In this document: piece after piece, positions 41,986 to 53,200 of the stretch
How the letters are laid out: each line of letters begins with the position of its first letter
Position numbering within the stretch: the stretch's first letter is position 1
NCBI GenBank assembly: GCA_963575745.1
Contig: CAUYUJ010018046.1
Location: 89,501 to 153,500 of the forward strand
DNA length: 64,000 nucleotides
Origin: Prorocentrum cordatum
Lineage: Eukaryota; Sar; Dinophyceae; Prorocentrales; Prorocentraceae
Direction of reading: 5' to 3'
Notes under the pieces: generated by a model
The model's input: only the letters and a program-made list of their open reading frames with translations
Databases searched by the model: none
Told to the model about the DNA's origin: nothing
Made by a program: the position numbers and the translations under genes

Positions 41986-43235
41986 CCGCCGGCATGACCG
42001 CCGGCGCGACCAGCCACCAGCACGACCACCGGCACAAGAACCAGCACGACCACCAACACGACCGCCAGCACCTCCAGCACTACCAACCACCAGCGACGGC
42101 GGGGGGAGCACGGCGGAGGGCGCTTGCGGAGGTTCAGGGCGGGGGGAGCACGAGTGCAAGGGGAGGGGGGCGCAGGGAAGGGGCGGGGGGCCAGCGCGAC
42201 CGCCAGCATGACCGCCAGCACGGGCAGCAACCAGCACGACCACCAGCACAAGAACCAGCACGACCACCAACATGACCACCAGCACCTCCAGCACTACCAA
42301 CCACCAGCACGACGACCAGCAGAACCACCAGCACGACGACCAGAACAACCACCAGCACGACCAGCCACCAGCACGGCCACCAGCACCTCCACAAGCACGA
42401 CCTCCAGCACAACCACCAGCACGACCACCAGCACGACCACCAGCACGAGCACCAGCACCTCCATCAGCACGACCAGCCACCAGCACGACCATCAGCACGA
42501 CAAGCAGCACAACCACCAGCACAAGGGAGAGCAGCCGGCCCAGCCAACAGCACCGGGCCAGCGCACGACCACCAGCACCTCCACCAAAAACGACCACCAG
42601 CACGACCAGCCAGGGCCACCAACCACCAGCACGACAACCAGCACAACTAGCAGCACGACCACCAGCACAACCACCAGCACAACCACTACCAACCACCAGC
42701 ACGACCACCAGCATAACCACCAGCACGACGACCAGCACAACCACCAGCACGATCACCAGCGCGACCAGCCACCAGCACGGCCACCAGCACCTCCGCAAGC
42801 ACGACCACCAGCACAACCACCAGCACGACCACCAGCGAATCCACCCGCACAACCACCAGCACAACCACCAGCAGGACCACCAGCACGACCACCAGCAGGC
42901 CCCCCAGCACGACCACCAGCACGACCACCAGCACGACCAGCCAGCACCACCAGCCACCAGCACGACAACCAGCACAACCAGCAGCACGACCACCAGCACA
43001 ACCACCAGCACAACCATTACCAGCGACCAGCACACCAGCACATCCACCAGCACGACGACCAGTTCAACCACCAGCACGACCACCAGCACGACCAGACACC
43101 AGCACGGCCACCAGCACCTCCACAAGCACGACCACCAGCACAACCACCAGCACGACCACCAGCGAATCCACCCGCACAACCACCAGCACAACCACCAGCA
43201 GGACCACCAGCACGACCACCAGCAGGACCACCATC
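41986..43235. repeat. CACCAGCACGAC minisatellite with higher-order copy
   Basis: A 12-base unit (ACCACCAGCACG with A/G variants) fills the block. Two stretches of about 130 bases (42771-42900 and 43098-43227) are almost identical and offset by 327 bases, indicating a recent higher-order duplication. All three plus frames and one minus frame stay open for hundreds of codons because the unit lacks stops; none is called. Confidence 0.95.
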
Positions 43236-43839
43236 AGAGCGCACGGGCGGTCGAAATTCAGCAGTGCGAGATCACACCGGCAGGTGCGTTGATAACCGCT
43301 GCGCAGTGCAACGTGGAAGAACCACTTCGTACTATGCGAACATAGGGCGTGCTGTTGTTTCCCTATGGCGCACCATAGTGTGCGCGGACGTTTTGTACAA
43401 TCAGATGGTTTGCTAGCTGACGCGCCGCATCCCCGCGCCTGCCCGGGCGGGCGCTGGTCGGGTGGCGATGGGCAGGGCGCGCCCCCTACGCCTCCCGCGG
43501 CTGTCAGCGGGCTCTCTTCCAAGAGGGCGCAGAGCATCGGGTGCTGAAATGTTTTCTTCTTTGCGAACTGGACGTGGACGCTGCTGGCGCCGCTGCTGCA
43601 TCCGGATCTGGATTCGCAAAGTGGACCTCTCCTCTGGAGGACCTCTCTCGCCTTTGCGTCGGCCGTTGTGCGTTCTGCCAGCTTCGATGGGCTAGTCGCG
43701 CGGAGATGTCTGTCAATGATTGGGCGGCGTTGCACCGCGGGCCTCCGGATGGATGTCGCCGCGGCGTCGGCTTTGCCGCGGGCGGGGGGCGGTCGCGCTT
43801 TTGGGGGAAGGGGGGTCAGAGGAGGTGGAATTTGTCTCT

Positions 43840-44260
43840 TCTCAGGTTCTACGCGCTCGCCTCCTCCCTCGTCGCCCTGCTGCCCGCGCGCCCGTCGCCG
43901 CCGTCCATGCTCCTACTTTTGCCTCTCCTGCTGCTGAACGTGTTTCTTTTCGCGCTGATCTAGAGAGCGGTATTCAATCTGCGCTCGCGTCAGACGTGCT
44001 GTGCGCGCTGGAAGACTTCAACGCGCGCGTCGGGTCCTCTGTTGCTGCGCCAAACGCCGTCGATCTGGTGGGGCCATGTGGTCTAGGGCAGGTGGGTGAA
44101 GTTGGCTGGCGCCTCGTAGAGTTCTTCTCTGACCATTCCTTCATCGTTGCCGACGCACGCGTTCACTCGGCTGGAAGGGGAAGGCGGTTTCGCGCTGCGA
44201 GTCGACGTCGGCGCAGCCTCGGTCATATTGTTACTCGTGCTCGGGATCGTCGTTATGTCG
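43840..44260 (+). pseudogene. LINE AP-endonuclease fragment
   Basis: The frame reads LRARLLPRRPAARAPVAAVH, APTFASPAAERVSFRADLES, ALEDFNARVGSS, VDLVGPCGLGQVGEVGWRLV and EFFSDHSFIVADARV. The DFNARVG element followed by G-x-x-G-L-G...G-x-R-L...F is the core of the exonuclease/endonuclease/phosphatase fold in LINE-type and craniofacial-development-like ORFs. The upstream third is missing. Downstream the match fades (HIVTRARDRRYV, AERDADH) before the SDH end. 43236-43840 contains only weak unassigned frames. Confidence 0.6.
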
Positions 44261-44689
44261 CATCGAGTGCGCCGCTTATTGCTGCTGAGCGCGACGCCGA
44301 TCATCGCCGTTCCCCGGCTCGCATCCCTCACCCTCATCAACGTCGTTATCATCGTCGCGCTCGGCCGTCTCGCTGGACCCGCCCTAGCAAACTACGCGCG
44401 AAAATGCCCAGGGGGGGAGGTGAAGGAGGCTTGCAACAAGGAGGGCTTAACACATCTGTCCATTGAGGTCGGGGATGTCGCGTTTTCTTGTTTGCTTGGA
44501 AGGTCTGTTCGAGGCGAGCGAAACCGCGGCGGGGCAATCTTGCCGCCCAGATGGCCAAAGTTGCAGATTGACATCGCAGAGGGGTCACAGAGCTTGTCAG
44601 ATAAACGCCGCGCCGCCCATCGATGCCATGTCTCTCGGCCGGGCGAGGCTGCGGCCTAGGGGGCGAATCGCGCCGCGTGCAAGCGCGCC

Positions 44690-45110
44690 ATGGCGCGTGC
44701 CCGCCATGTGCTCAACGAATGGTGGTCTTCTGTTGCTGACGACGTTGAACGACAGACTCAGGGTCGCGCCTGGCTCGCGCTGTTCAGCTGGCGCCCCGAT
44801 CGCGCTCAGTCCACGCGCTCCGCCCGCGGCGCTTTCATCGCGCGCCGGCGCACTCTGGCTCGGGCCCTCAAGGAGCGCAGGGCGCCTCTCGAGAGCTGGG
44901 CGATTCTCGCCCAGGAGAGGGGCGACTGGCGCAAGGACATCGTCGGAGCACGGCTGGTCAGGAGTAGGCAGCCTGTCCCGAGTTCGATTGGGTCGGCACC
45001 AAGGGCGGCCTGCCTGTGCACCTCTGCAGGAAGCGCATGGACGCGTCTGGGCCCAGCTGGGATGCATGGTGCGACCTGCGCAACATTGAGCGTCGACCCA
45101 CTGCTCGCCG
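44690..45110 (+). pseudogene. LINE C-terminal fragment
   Basis: The frame HVLNEWWSSVADDVERQTQG ... LARALKERRAPLESWAILAQ ERGDWRKDIV matches the W..LAQ.R..WR element found near the end of many LINE polyproteins. A shifted frame then gives DWVGTKGGLPVHLCRKRMDA, similar to the degenerate zinc-finger-like KGL..H..RKH tail. No RT motifs lie between this and the endonuclease fragment, so the central part has been lost. Confidence 0.45.
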
Positions 45111-45949
45111 GCGGGGCGCGGCGCCGGCCGCCGCTGCTGCCTCTCCGGAAGGTAGTTTTTCACTGCAGGGAGCCAGGTCGCGGCAAGGCGCTGGGGTCAC
45201 GAGCGCAGCTGCGGGCGCGTGCTCTGTCGCGCCGTGAGCGGGTCAACCAGCCTGTCACGTGTCCTCGCCGCGGACATGAATGTCGTGGGGTTTCTGGTCT
45301 GTCCTAGCCCATTCAGCTGGTGCATCACGAAGGTACTTCTCGCGCTGAACCTCGCGCGCGCGCGTCCGCGGCCGCGCCTTCAAGACGCTGGCGCGGCTCG
45401 CCGGGCATCGCGCCGCGCGTCGGGCTGTCCAGGGACAACTTGGCGGAGGTGGAGGCTGGGGCGGGGGCGGGGGAAGGTTGAGGTCATGCACATCGTTTAT
45501 GTTATTCTTTCTCCGCATTATCTATTTCATCGCGTTCATCAGCACTGTGCTGTACTTGCTCGTGCGTCTTACTCGTCTACATTACTTTCACAATTCATGG
45601 GCATGCGCATCGTGTCCTTCGCATGTGTGCAAACGCAGATGTATTTCATTATCGCGTGCACTTTCATGTTCCTGCTGCTGCCCTCCTTCTTCATCACATC
45701 GTCATTGTGTTGCTTGGCGCGAGCGAGGTGGGCTGGGGCCCCGCGCGGGCGCCCAGCCCACCTGGGCGCGGAGAGGGGGGGCTGGACCCCGCGCGGGCGC
45801 GCCCCCCTCCCTTGGCGAGCGGGGGCCACGTTCGGCGCTCCCGGGCGCGGGCGGCCACGGCGCTGGCGCTGCCACCGAAGGGGCTCGGCCGCTTCTGCGG
45901 CGGCGTCGCCTCGACGCGGGCGGGGCCGATGCCGCGGGCGTTGCCGCTG

Positions 45950-46340
45950 CTGCTGCGCAGGGCGCCCAGGGCGCCCCGCGCTCGCGGGCGCTCAAGCAGG
46001 TCCGCGCCGGCTGGGACAAGCGCGGCGCAGCGCCGTGCATTGCCATGCATCTGCCGGATGCCCGCCGCAAGTTGGCGGAGAAGGACGCCGAGCATTGCGG
46101 AATCTCCGCGACGAGGCTCAGGGCATCCGTGCAACTGCAGCAAGTGCGACGCCCGCTTCAGCGCGCGATGCAGCTGATTTGCCCAGACGTGCAGTAGGGC
46201 GTGCTGAGGTTGACGGCCCCGGAGGGCGGCGGCTCGATGGCTCCTGGCTTCGTCGCGCCGGACGCGCTGCTGGAATTATTCAAAAACGAGAAGGCCCCGC
46301 CCACCGGCGTGGCCGCTGCGGTTTAGATCAGCGATCTCAG
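45950..46340 (+). pseudogene. Short coding-like fragment of unknown origin
   Basis: The frame RSRALKQVRAGWDKRGAAPC, LPDARRKLAEKDAEHCGISA, then LQQVRRPLQRAMQLICPDVQ and a TAG. The same frame continues GVLRLTAPEGGGSMAPGFVA and ALLELFKNEKAPPTGVAAAV to a second TAG. Composition is protein-like, but no family is recognised. 45111-45950 holds no clear gene. Confidence 0.3.
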
Positions 46341-46599
46341 CCACAGTTTCATGATTCATGAAGGGCCGCCGGGATATCCACGCGCGCCCGTGTCGGTTGA
46401 TCTTGGTCGGGGGTCGCCGCATCGTTCTTCCGCGATTATCCGCTCGGTCTGAAGGGCGGGGGGGATGCGTCGAACGGGGGGGCGCGCCCAGACTGCTGGC
46501 CCATCCGCCGATGGAGGCGCCAGAACACGGGCAAGGAGGGCGGCAATTGCACGTGGCTGGCCAGTTTGGCCAATCGTGGCTCAGGCGTCCGGCGAGCTC

Positions 46600-47180
46600 C
46601 TGAAGGCAAGCCGTCTATTGGGATGGCGGCGCGACACCATCGCGCCACATCGGCCGCCGACCAACGGAATGGCCCCACGTCACGTGCTGTCGAGTCAATT
46701 ATAGAGGGTACCCGCGCGGTGCTTCACAACTTTGGCTTGAGTCATGAATGGTGGAAACAAGCCATGCGGGCGCGGCGTTGCTGCCGCACTTTCACTGCTA
46801 TTCGTCGTCGCGGAGTTGCCGCCGCACAGGTGGCCCGCAAAGACTACGCGTCGCATGGAATTCAATTCGGAGAATCCCTCAGGGGGCGAAATGTTCCGTT
46901 AGGTGCTCGTATTTTTTGGAAATGCTTTACTCGGACATCAAGTCCGCCGCAAAGTTCGATGGGGCCACGCGCGAAGGCTTGCTCATGGGATGCCATTTCA
47001 TTATGGCGGTCGTCGGTCTAGTGGCAACCTCGCCATCGACGCGGCCACGCGCGCCAGACAGCTTGAGTAAGAGCATTGCCATGCGCGTCGAGTCAAGAAC
47101 ATCGCGGCCCTTGGTGGAAGGTTCGTTCTCCCCGTCAGAGAAAGCATCCTCCGACGCCGCAGCCCAGAAGCACATGAGTT
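46600..47180 (+). pseudogene. Ty1/copia integrase C-terminal remnant
   Basis: RAVESIIEGTRAVLHNFGLS and HEWWKQAMRA match the copia pattern NG.AER....I.E.TR..L...GLP..WW.EA. Then FGESLRGRNVPLGARIFWK and, in a shifted frame, KFDGATREGLLMGCHF match the F.G..VPFG...K and G..LGYH elements. The catalytic D-D-E part upstream is absent and at least one frame change is present, so it is inactive. Confidence 0.6.
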
Positions 47181-47458
47181 GATCGCTGTTCAGACATCTC
47201 GCCCGCTAAGAGAACCGGTCAAAGACGATCCAACACAACGATGCTCTGGTGAATGGGGCGACCCTGGCATCGTGAAGTTTCCAGAACCAGACCTTCCCGA
47301 AGCTTCCGACTGGAGCACTGCTCCCCGAACAAGTCTTTCCCGAGGCAACGGAGCCGGCGGCTCAAGCCCCCGATCTTGGTTACTGGGAACACCGCTGTGA
47401 GGCTATCCTACGACGCAGCCGCACACCTCGCATTCAGTTTTTTCGCCCAACCGACGAT

Positions 47459-49060
47459 GTGATCGGGGTCCTTGTCCCGGTAGACAAACTCGACGTCGCC
47501 CGTAATTTCGAGGCCGCATCTATTCCTGAGGGCGAGAAGTATTTCCACGACGCTGATCATACAGAGACCAACCACGATGACGACCAGGATGTCAAAGCGG
47601 ACGAGACGATCACCATCTTCCTGATCGCTGATCCACCAGATCTTTTGGCTAACAGCCCTGCCACTGCTGACGCGATTCAGGAAGCCACAGAATCAGGCAC
47701 CTGCACATTGAATTTCCGAGCATGTCTCGACATATTGCCATGCGAAGTTTATCGGCACATCGTTATTACATACGAACGCGGCAAGCATGCGTTCACTACT
47801 GATATCGACACATGTCTCCGCTTCAAAACAGAGATCAAGTTTTACCATGTAATGTATGACTACCGCAGCCCATGGGCAAGCGAGCTACCATATCTTCGTT
47901 GCCATATACGTTTCTTGCACACTCTGATGTGGCACTTGGATTACAAGTGCGACGACGAGATCTCCGCCATGCGCGGCCATCTTGACCGAAGCTCAGGAAT
48001 GCTTAGCAGAGACTCCCACGTGGATATCCATCGCAATCATCCAGGACCCCTTGCCATGCCAAACATATGGGAAGACGCGGTGGCATCCGACGCAGAATTC
48101 CAGGTTTACTTGCACTCCGACTTCCCCATGAACAGCGACCAGACGGATAAGAAGATTGCCGTCGCATTGCGACTCGATGTTCTTATCCTTGAGGCCGACG
48201 CCAACAGCGCACCGCTCCCTTTGCGCCCCCAGGGCCCGCACCTGACCAAGAAGCTCCGCTTCTGCCGCTGCCCGCGCCCAGGAACAAATCGTCGATGTAC
48301 CCCGCGACGATTCCGGCGACAATCTGGAGGGCGAAGAGAAGGTCGCGAAGGAAGTTGTGCTCATCGAACAGGCCAGGCGCATCATTGCCGAGCATCCTGG
48401 CACGGCCTCAGCACACCAGTCCCGCGGAAACAGACCGGCAGTTGATCTTTCCGATCAGGTGACTGGTCAAGGGAAATGAATCTCTTTCGATCGACCTTGC
48501 CACCGATATCGCTCGCGCGGTCCCCGATCAGGCCCTCCGCGATCTCGGGCGTTCCTTGAGCGCCGGCGGAAACGCCCGCGCGCGCATTGAGACGCTCGCC
48601 CAAACTGGAGCGGGCGAGACTCAGACGGAAAAGCGGAGCTGCGACAAATGCTTCCGTGACCTGTCTGTCAACTACAGCGACCGCGCTTGCAAGGTGCGCG
48701 CGAGCGTTCTCGCCTTCGGCGAAGCAGGCGAGGATTTGGTCGCCTTCTCTGCGGGCGTCAAATGCCGGACCCGCAATAATCTGAACCGTGACATTGCGGG
48801 GCAAGTCACGCGCGCAAGCTTTGCCGTCATATTTTCGGACCAGAGATCGGGCGCCTCGAAGGATAGAGACTTTCTTCGGAGGCTGGCCGCTAAGGCTGAA
48901 CATATTCATACAAGTGGCTTGCCAACCGATTACAATCGCCCATGGAATCCCGATTGGCTGGCGCCGAGGTTGATCCAGACGACGTCGAGGGTCACCTATT
49001 CCACCCTTATGCAAACGTTCTTATTCGTTTCCAGGAGCGCCCTGTCTGGGGGTAGATGAC
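47459..49060 (+). pseudogene. Long coding-like stretch of lower GC, two frame breaks
   Basis: Directly downstream of the copia remnant on the same strand. Segment 1 reads VPVDKLDVARNFEAASIPEG and continues to about 48240. Segment 2, in another frame, reads IVDVPRDDSGDNLEGEEKVA and KEVVLIEQARRIIAEHPGTA to a TGA at 48477. Segment 3, in a third frame, reads ESLSIDLATDIARAVPDQAL and continues to DFLRRLAAKAEHIHTSGLPT and 49060. Removing one A from the AAA at 48474-48476 would join segments 2 and 3 (VTGQGNESLS). Normal amino-acid composition and lower GC than the flanks support real coding ancestry. No RT or RNase H motif is seen; it may be part of the same copia element or an unrelated gene. Confidence 0.45.
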
Positions 49061-49189
49061 TCGCCGCGGGGGCGAGCGCAACCTTCGACTTCTTACTCCT
49101 GAGGGCACGAGACTTGTCGCGCAATCGCATGCCCAAAGTTTTGCGAAAGGCTGTGCTGGACGTTATGCCATGGCCCCTGGCGCGATGGG

Positions 49190-49397
49190 CCGCCCTGAGC
49201 GTTGCGCCAAGAGCCCTTTTCTTTATTGATTGGGGCATGACGGGCGTCATGGCCGCCGCCCCCCCCCCCCCCCCCCCCCCCCCCATGACGCAGCGCGCCC
49301 CCCCCCCCCAGTGCGCTCCCGGCGCTGCCGCCGTGCGCATTAGGATCTGCGTAGGTGTCCGCGTAAGAATCCGCATAGGTGTCTGGCTGGTCCGCAG

Positions 49398-49432
<35 letters not shown>

Positions 49433-50870
49433 CGTCGTCGTCGCTCGTGGTTCGTCGATCGTCGCTCATCGTCGTCGCGCGCGCGGACGCGGTTGGAGCT
49501 TGTTTTTAAGTCCGGGCCGACGACGGCAATCATCTGGGGGGAATCGGGGGTCGATGACGTCGCGATTCGCGACGGCGGCGTCTGGGAATGCGTAGGAATG
49601 ACGGAGGACGGGCAGCGCGAACATGTAGGTGGCGATATGCACCACAACGCCTGTGTACATCACAGCGCCCGCGTGCACCACTGCGCCTGCGTACGCCACG
49701 CCGCCGATTTACACCACAGCAGCCGCGTGCAACGCAGCGTCAATTCGTGCCGCCGCGCCTGCGGGCACAGCAGCTCCTGCGCGCACCGCAGCGCCTCCGC
49801 GCACCGCATCAGCCGCGCGCAACGCAGCACCAGTGCACACCACAATGCCTGCATGCATTGCACTGCCTGTGCGCGCCGCGGTGCCTGCGCGCGCCGCATC
49901 AGCCGCGCGCAACGCAGCACCATTGTTGCGCATAGAAGTTCAGGAGGAATCCCTGTGACAAAATGGAGCGCGCGTGGATTCCAGAAAAAATGGAAAACAA
50001 ATCCCCATGGACAAGGGGGCGCCGCTGGAATCTACGAGCCCCCCCGAGTCCGCCCGCATCACCCTAACTCCCACTTGCGTCCAGGAGGCCCCGGCGAAAC
50101 TGGCCGCCCGAGAACCAAGTGGACCGATTCGATCGACCATTCTGCGGTGCACGCTGAGATGGGCACGCGCGCTGCAACGCCAAGCCGCACGACAGGGCGC
50201 AAGAAAGAGGAAAAGGTTGAGGAGGAGGAGGAGGAGGAGGGGGAGGAGGAGGTGGAGGAGGAGGGAGGAGGGAAAAACGTCGCATTCGATGCTCAGAAAT
50301 TTCCTGGCGTGGCGTTTAGTTGCCCGCGGCAAATCCTGGCGCACGTGCTCCTTCTACCTGTCCGATGCACGCAGGCGCCATTGTGTGCACCAGCGCTGCG
50401 TTGCACGCGGATTATGCGGTGTAGACAGGCGCTGTGACGCGCGCAGGCGCTGCGGTGCACGCAAGCACTGTGGTGCACGCAGGCGCCGCGTTGCACGTGG
50501 CTGCTGCGGTGTATGTACACCGGCGCTGTAGTGCTCCCAAGTATTGTGGTATACGCGGGCGGCGCGTTGCACGCGGCCGTTGCGGTGCGCGCAGGCGCCG
50601 CGGTGCACGCGCGCGCCGCGGCGCGCGCGAGCGCTGTGGCGCGCGCAGGCGCGCGCAGGCGCAATGGACAGATCGCCACCTACATGCTGCTCGCGTCGTC
50701 GTCGTCGCTCGTCGCTCGTCGCGTCGCGCGCGCGGGCGCGGCCGCGGCGCCGGAACCGCGCGGCGGGGCGGGGGGGGCGTTGCGTCGCGCCCCCCCCCCC
50801 CCCCCCCCCCCCCCATGGCGCCCGTCATCGCCGAACATTAAGAAACGCGCCCCAAGGAGTTCGCGGCCTT
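49190..50870. repeat. Inverted duplication with minisatellite arms
   Basis: Left arm order: unique flank, C run of about 27 (49258-49283), GTC repeat (49403-49475), a CATGTAGGTGGCGAT segment, then a GCGCACCGCAGC-type minisatellite (49640-49935). The right side shows the mirror order: minisatellite in reverse sense (50345-50655), the ATCGCCACCTACATG segment, GTC repeat, C run (50790-50815), unique flank. The flanks share CATGRCGCCCGTCAT in opposite orientation. The GTC repeats, however, are in the same orientation. The spacer (49940-50340) contains no recognised gene. Confidence 0.7.
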
Positions 50871-51307
50871 TTCCGCCCCCTCTGGGAAGGGATTGGGCCA
50901 AATGAACCGCGCGACTCTCGCGCAGCTCAGGGCGGATGCCCACGAGAGCAACGGGGCGCAGATGTCGGCGAGTGAATCGCTCCTGTCGCCGACCCTCATC
51001 CCACCCCGCCTCCCGTTCCTCCACCGCCGCGCCGCGATGGCTAGGCGTGGGCGCCGCTTCCCCCGCGGGCGCGGCGCCCTCTGGCGGCCCTGCTCCTGGC
51101 GACGTTGGCTGGACTGGCGGGGCCGCGGCAGCTGCCGCGCCGGTCGCGGCGAGCGCGCGGAGGCCGAGGCCGCCGCCGCGTCGGCCGCAGGGCCCGCAGC
51201 GCACGACTAGCACGGCCGCGCCGCGTCACACTGAGCGCAGCCGCAGCGCCATTCGCAGGCACCGCCCAGAGGCATGGTGGCGCGACCGCCCGGGGTATTA
51301 CAGGACG

Positions 51308-51425
51308 CGCGTGGGTCAGTTTACAACCAGAAGCGCACTTTATAACCACATGGGTCACTTTACAACCAGCTTACCAAATCCAAGAAGGGCACTTTACAAC
51401 CAGGAAGGGCACTTTACAACCAGGC
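51308..51425. repeat. CACTTTACAACCA cluster (left, forward)
   Basis: Five copies of (G)CACTTTACAACCAG or close variants. Homologous copies in reverse orientation lie at 53.01-53.20 kb. 50871-51307 has no supported gene. Confidence 0.85.
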
Positions 51426-52562
51426 AAGTGGAAACACATATTGAATGCACGCGGGCCTTTCTCTGCAATATCCGTGGGCAACCGCAAATGTCGGTTGTGA
51501 AGTTGCCCATCGCGCACGAAGAAGCACTGCGCACGCGTTGGCGATGCGACGAGCTGGTGCGCTATGGTATGTTGCGTGCTGGTGGGTGGATCATGGTTTT
51601 GACATGTTCTCTAGGCTCTGTCGGCCAGTTCTGCCATTGCTTGCCCTGTTTTTTTTTCTGACGGGCGAAGGCTACTTGCGCAGGACATGCGAATGAACCC
51701 TGATCCTGTCCAAGACTGGAGCTGCATGGCAGTGGGAAGCTTTAGTGGGAGATGTGGTGGTAGCGGGGGCTACAATGGGAACTGCATGGTGTTGGGAAGC
51801 TGCGGTGGCAACTGTGGTGGTCGCCAGGCAGCGGTGGGAACTGTGGTGGTAGCTGGGCTGCAATGGGATATGTGGCGGTAGCGGGGGGTCAGTCAGAATT
51901 GCGGAGGTAGCGGGGCTGCAGCGGTAAGCGTGGCGGTGGCAGAGTTGCAGTGGAAACTGCAGTCGAAGGGGTTCAATACGAGGCCGTCTGTGCAGATCCC
52001 GACCACTGTCTTGAACATGGCGGTGACCGCGGAGGTGGACACGCCCCAGTAGGTAGACATGGAAGTAAGGCACGTCAAAAGAGAACGCGCCCAGCGGGAA
52101 TGGAAGCCGACCCCGCCGAAACCGCATCCGTCGAGCCCCAACCCAGCACGCGGAAAGCGCGGAACCTCGCGCGATACCAAGGGAAAGTGGCAGGCACGAC
52201 AGGTGGCGGCGAAGCGCCGCCGTCCAGCCGGAGGGCCAGTGCCTTCGGGGGAGAGGGGGGGGGGGAGAGATGGGCGGAGGAGGAGAGAGGGAGGAGGAGG
52301 GGGCGGGAGAGGGAGGAGGAGGGGGACGGACAGGAGGGGGGGACGGCGAGGAAGAGGAAGGGAAGGAGGGGGGGGAGGCGAAGGAGAAGGAGGGGGACGA
52401 GGCGTTCCTCCTGCCCCTCCTTTCTGTGAGTGATCTCTAAAATGGGCAGCGCGTCGCCCTGGGCCTTCCTACGTATGCTGTCGCCTTATTCCCGTGCAAG
52501 CACTGTGCCCTTGTTGAAACCGCTTGGCCCCCGCTAGCAAACCCTGTCTTGGTCTGCTGGGC
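51426..52562. other. Interior of the CACTTTACAACC-bounded segment
   Basis: Contains imperfect GGTGGTAGCGGGG repeats (51700-51950) and a GGA-rich block (52225-52420). A minus-strand stretch near 51900-52130 (WARSLLTCLTSMSTYWGVST) is protein-like but too short and unmatched to call. Confidence 0.4.
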
Positions 52563-52985
52563 TCAGAGCGCCAGAGCGCCCAGGCGCTCGGGCTCAGCGG
52601 CATCGCTGGAGCCTGCTCAGAGCGCCCGGGCGCTCGGGCTCAGAGGCGTCGCTGGGGCCTGCGCAGAGCGCCCAGGTCCTCGGGCTCAGGGGCATCGCTG
52701 GGGCCTGCGTAGAGCGCCCAGGTCCTCGGGCTCAGAGGCATCGCGGGGGCCTGCGCGGGGCGTTCAGGCGCTCGGGTTCAGAGGCATCGCTGGGGCCTGC
52801 GCGGAGCGTTCAGGCGCTCGGGCTCCAGAGCTTCCGCGTGCTCTGGGGCACTTTTCAGAGCGTCCGCGCGCCCTAGAGCACTTTTGAGAGCGCCCACTTG
52901 CTCTGGAGCGTGTTTCAGAGCGCCCGCTTGCTCTGGGGCATTTTTCAGAGCGCCCACTTGCTCTGGGGCATTTTGCGGAACGCCC
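52563..52985. repeat. 46-bp minisatellite followed by 30-bp minisatellite
   Basis: About six units of 46 bases containing GGCATCGCTGGGGCCTGCG to 52830, then five units of about 30 bases containing TTTCAGAGCGCCCACTTGCT. Neither length keeps one reading frame with domain-like content. Confidence 0.85.
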
Positions 52986-53011
52986 AAACAAGCACGGCCG
53001 CTCTGAGCTGG

Positions 53012-53200
53012 TTGTAGAGTGGTCCGTTATGGTTGTAAAGTGGCTCGTTCTGGTTGTAAAGTGGTCCGTTCTGGTTGTAAAGTGGGCCGTTCTGGTTGCA
53101 GAGTGGACGTTCTCGATGAAAATCCATAGTTTCCAATCCTATGGTGGTTGTAAAGTAACCCATATGGTTGCAAAGTGGTTGTTCTGATTGTAAAGAGACC
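53012..53200. repeat. GGTTGTAAAGTGG cluster (right, inverted)
   Basis: About eight copies of TGGTTGTAAAGTGG or variants, the reverse complement of the cluster at 51.31-51.43 kb. One unit also shares the adjacent CATATGGGTTACTTTACAACC-like flank. 53282-53330 is TATG/TA microsatellite; 53331-53890 holds no supported gene. Confidence 0.85.

Noticed and set aside
40327-43191. 954-codon minus-strand frame and overlapping 357-430-codon plus-strand frames
   Set aside because: They lie in GTC, G-rich and CACCAGCACGAC repeats whose units contain no stop in several frames. Products are Trp/Val/Gly, His/Gln/Asp, Pro/Ala or Thr/Ser polymers with no domain.
48382-49014. 210-codon minus-strand frame
   Set aside because: The plus strand in the same place joins two coding-like frames into a continuous protein with better composition; the minus frame is a shadow.
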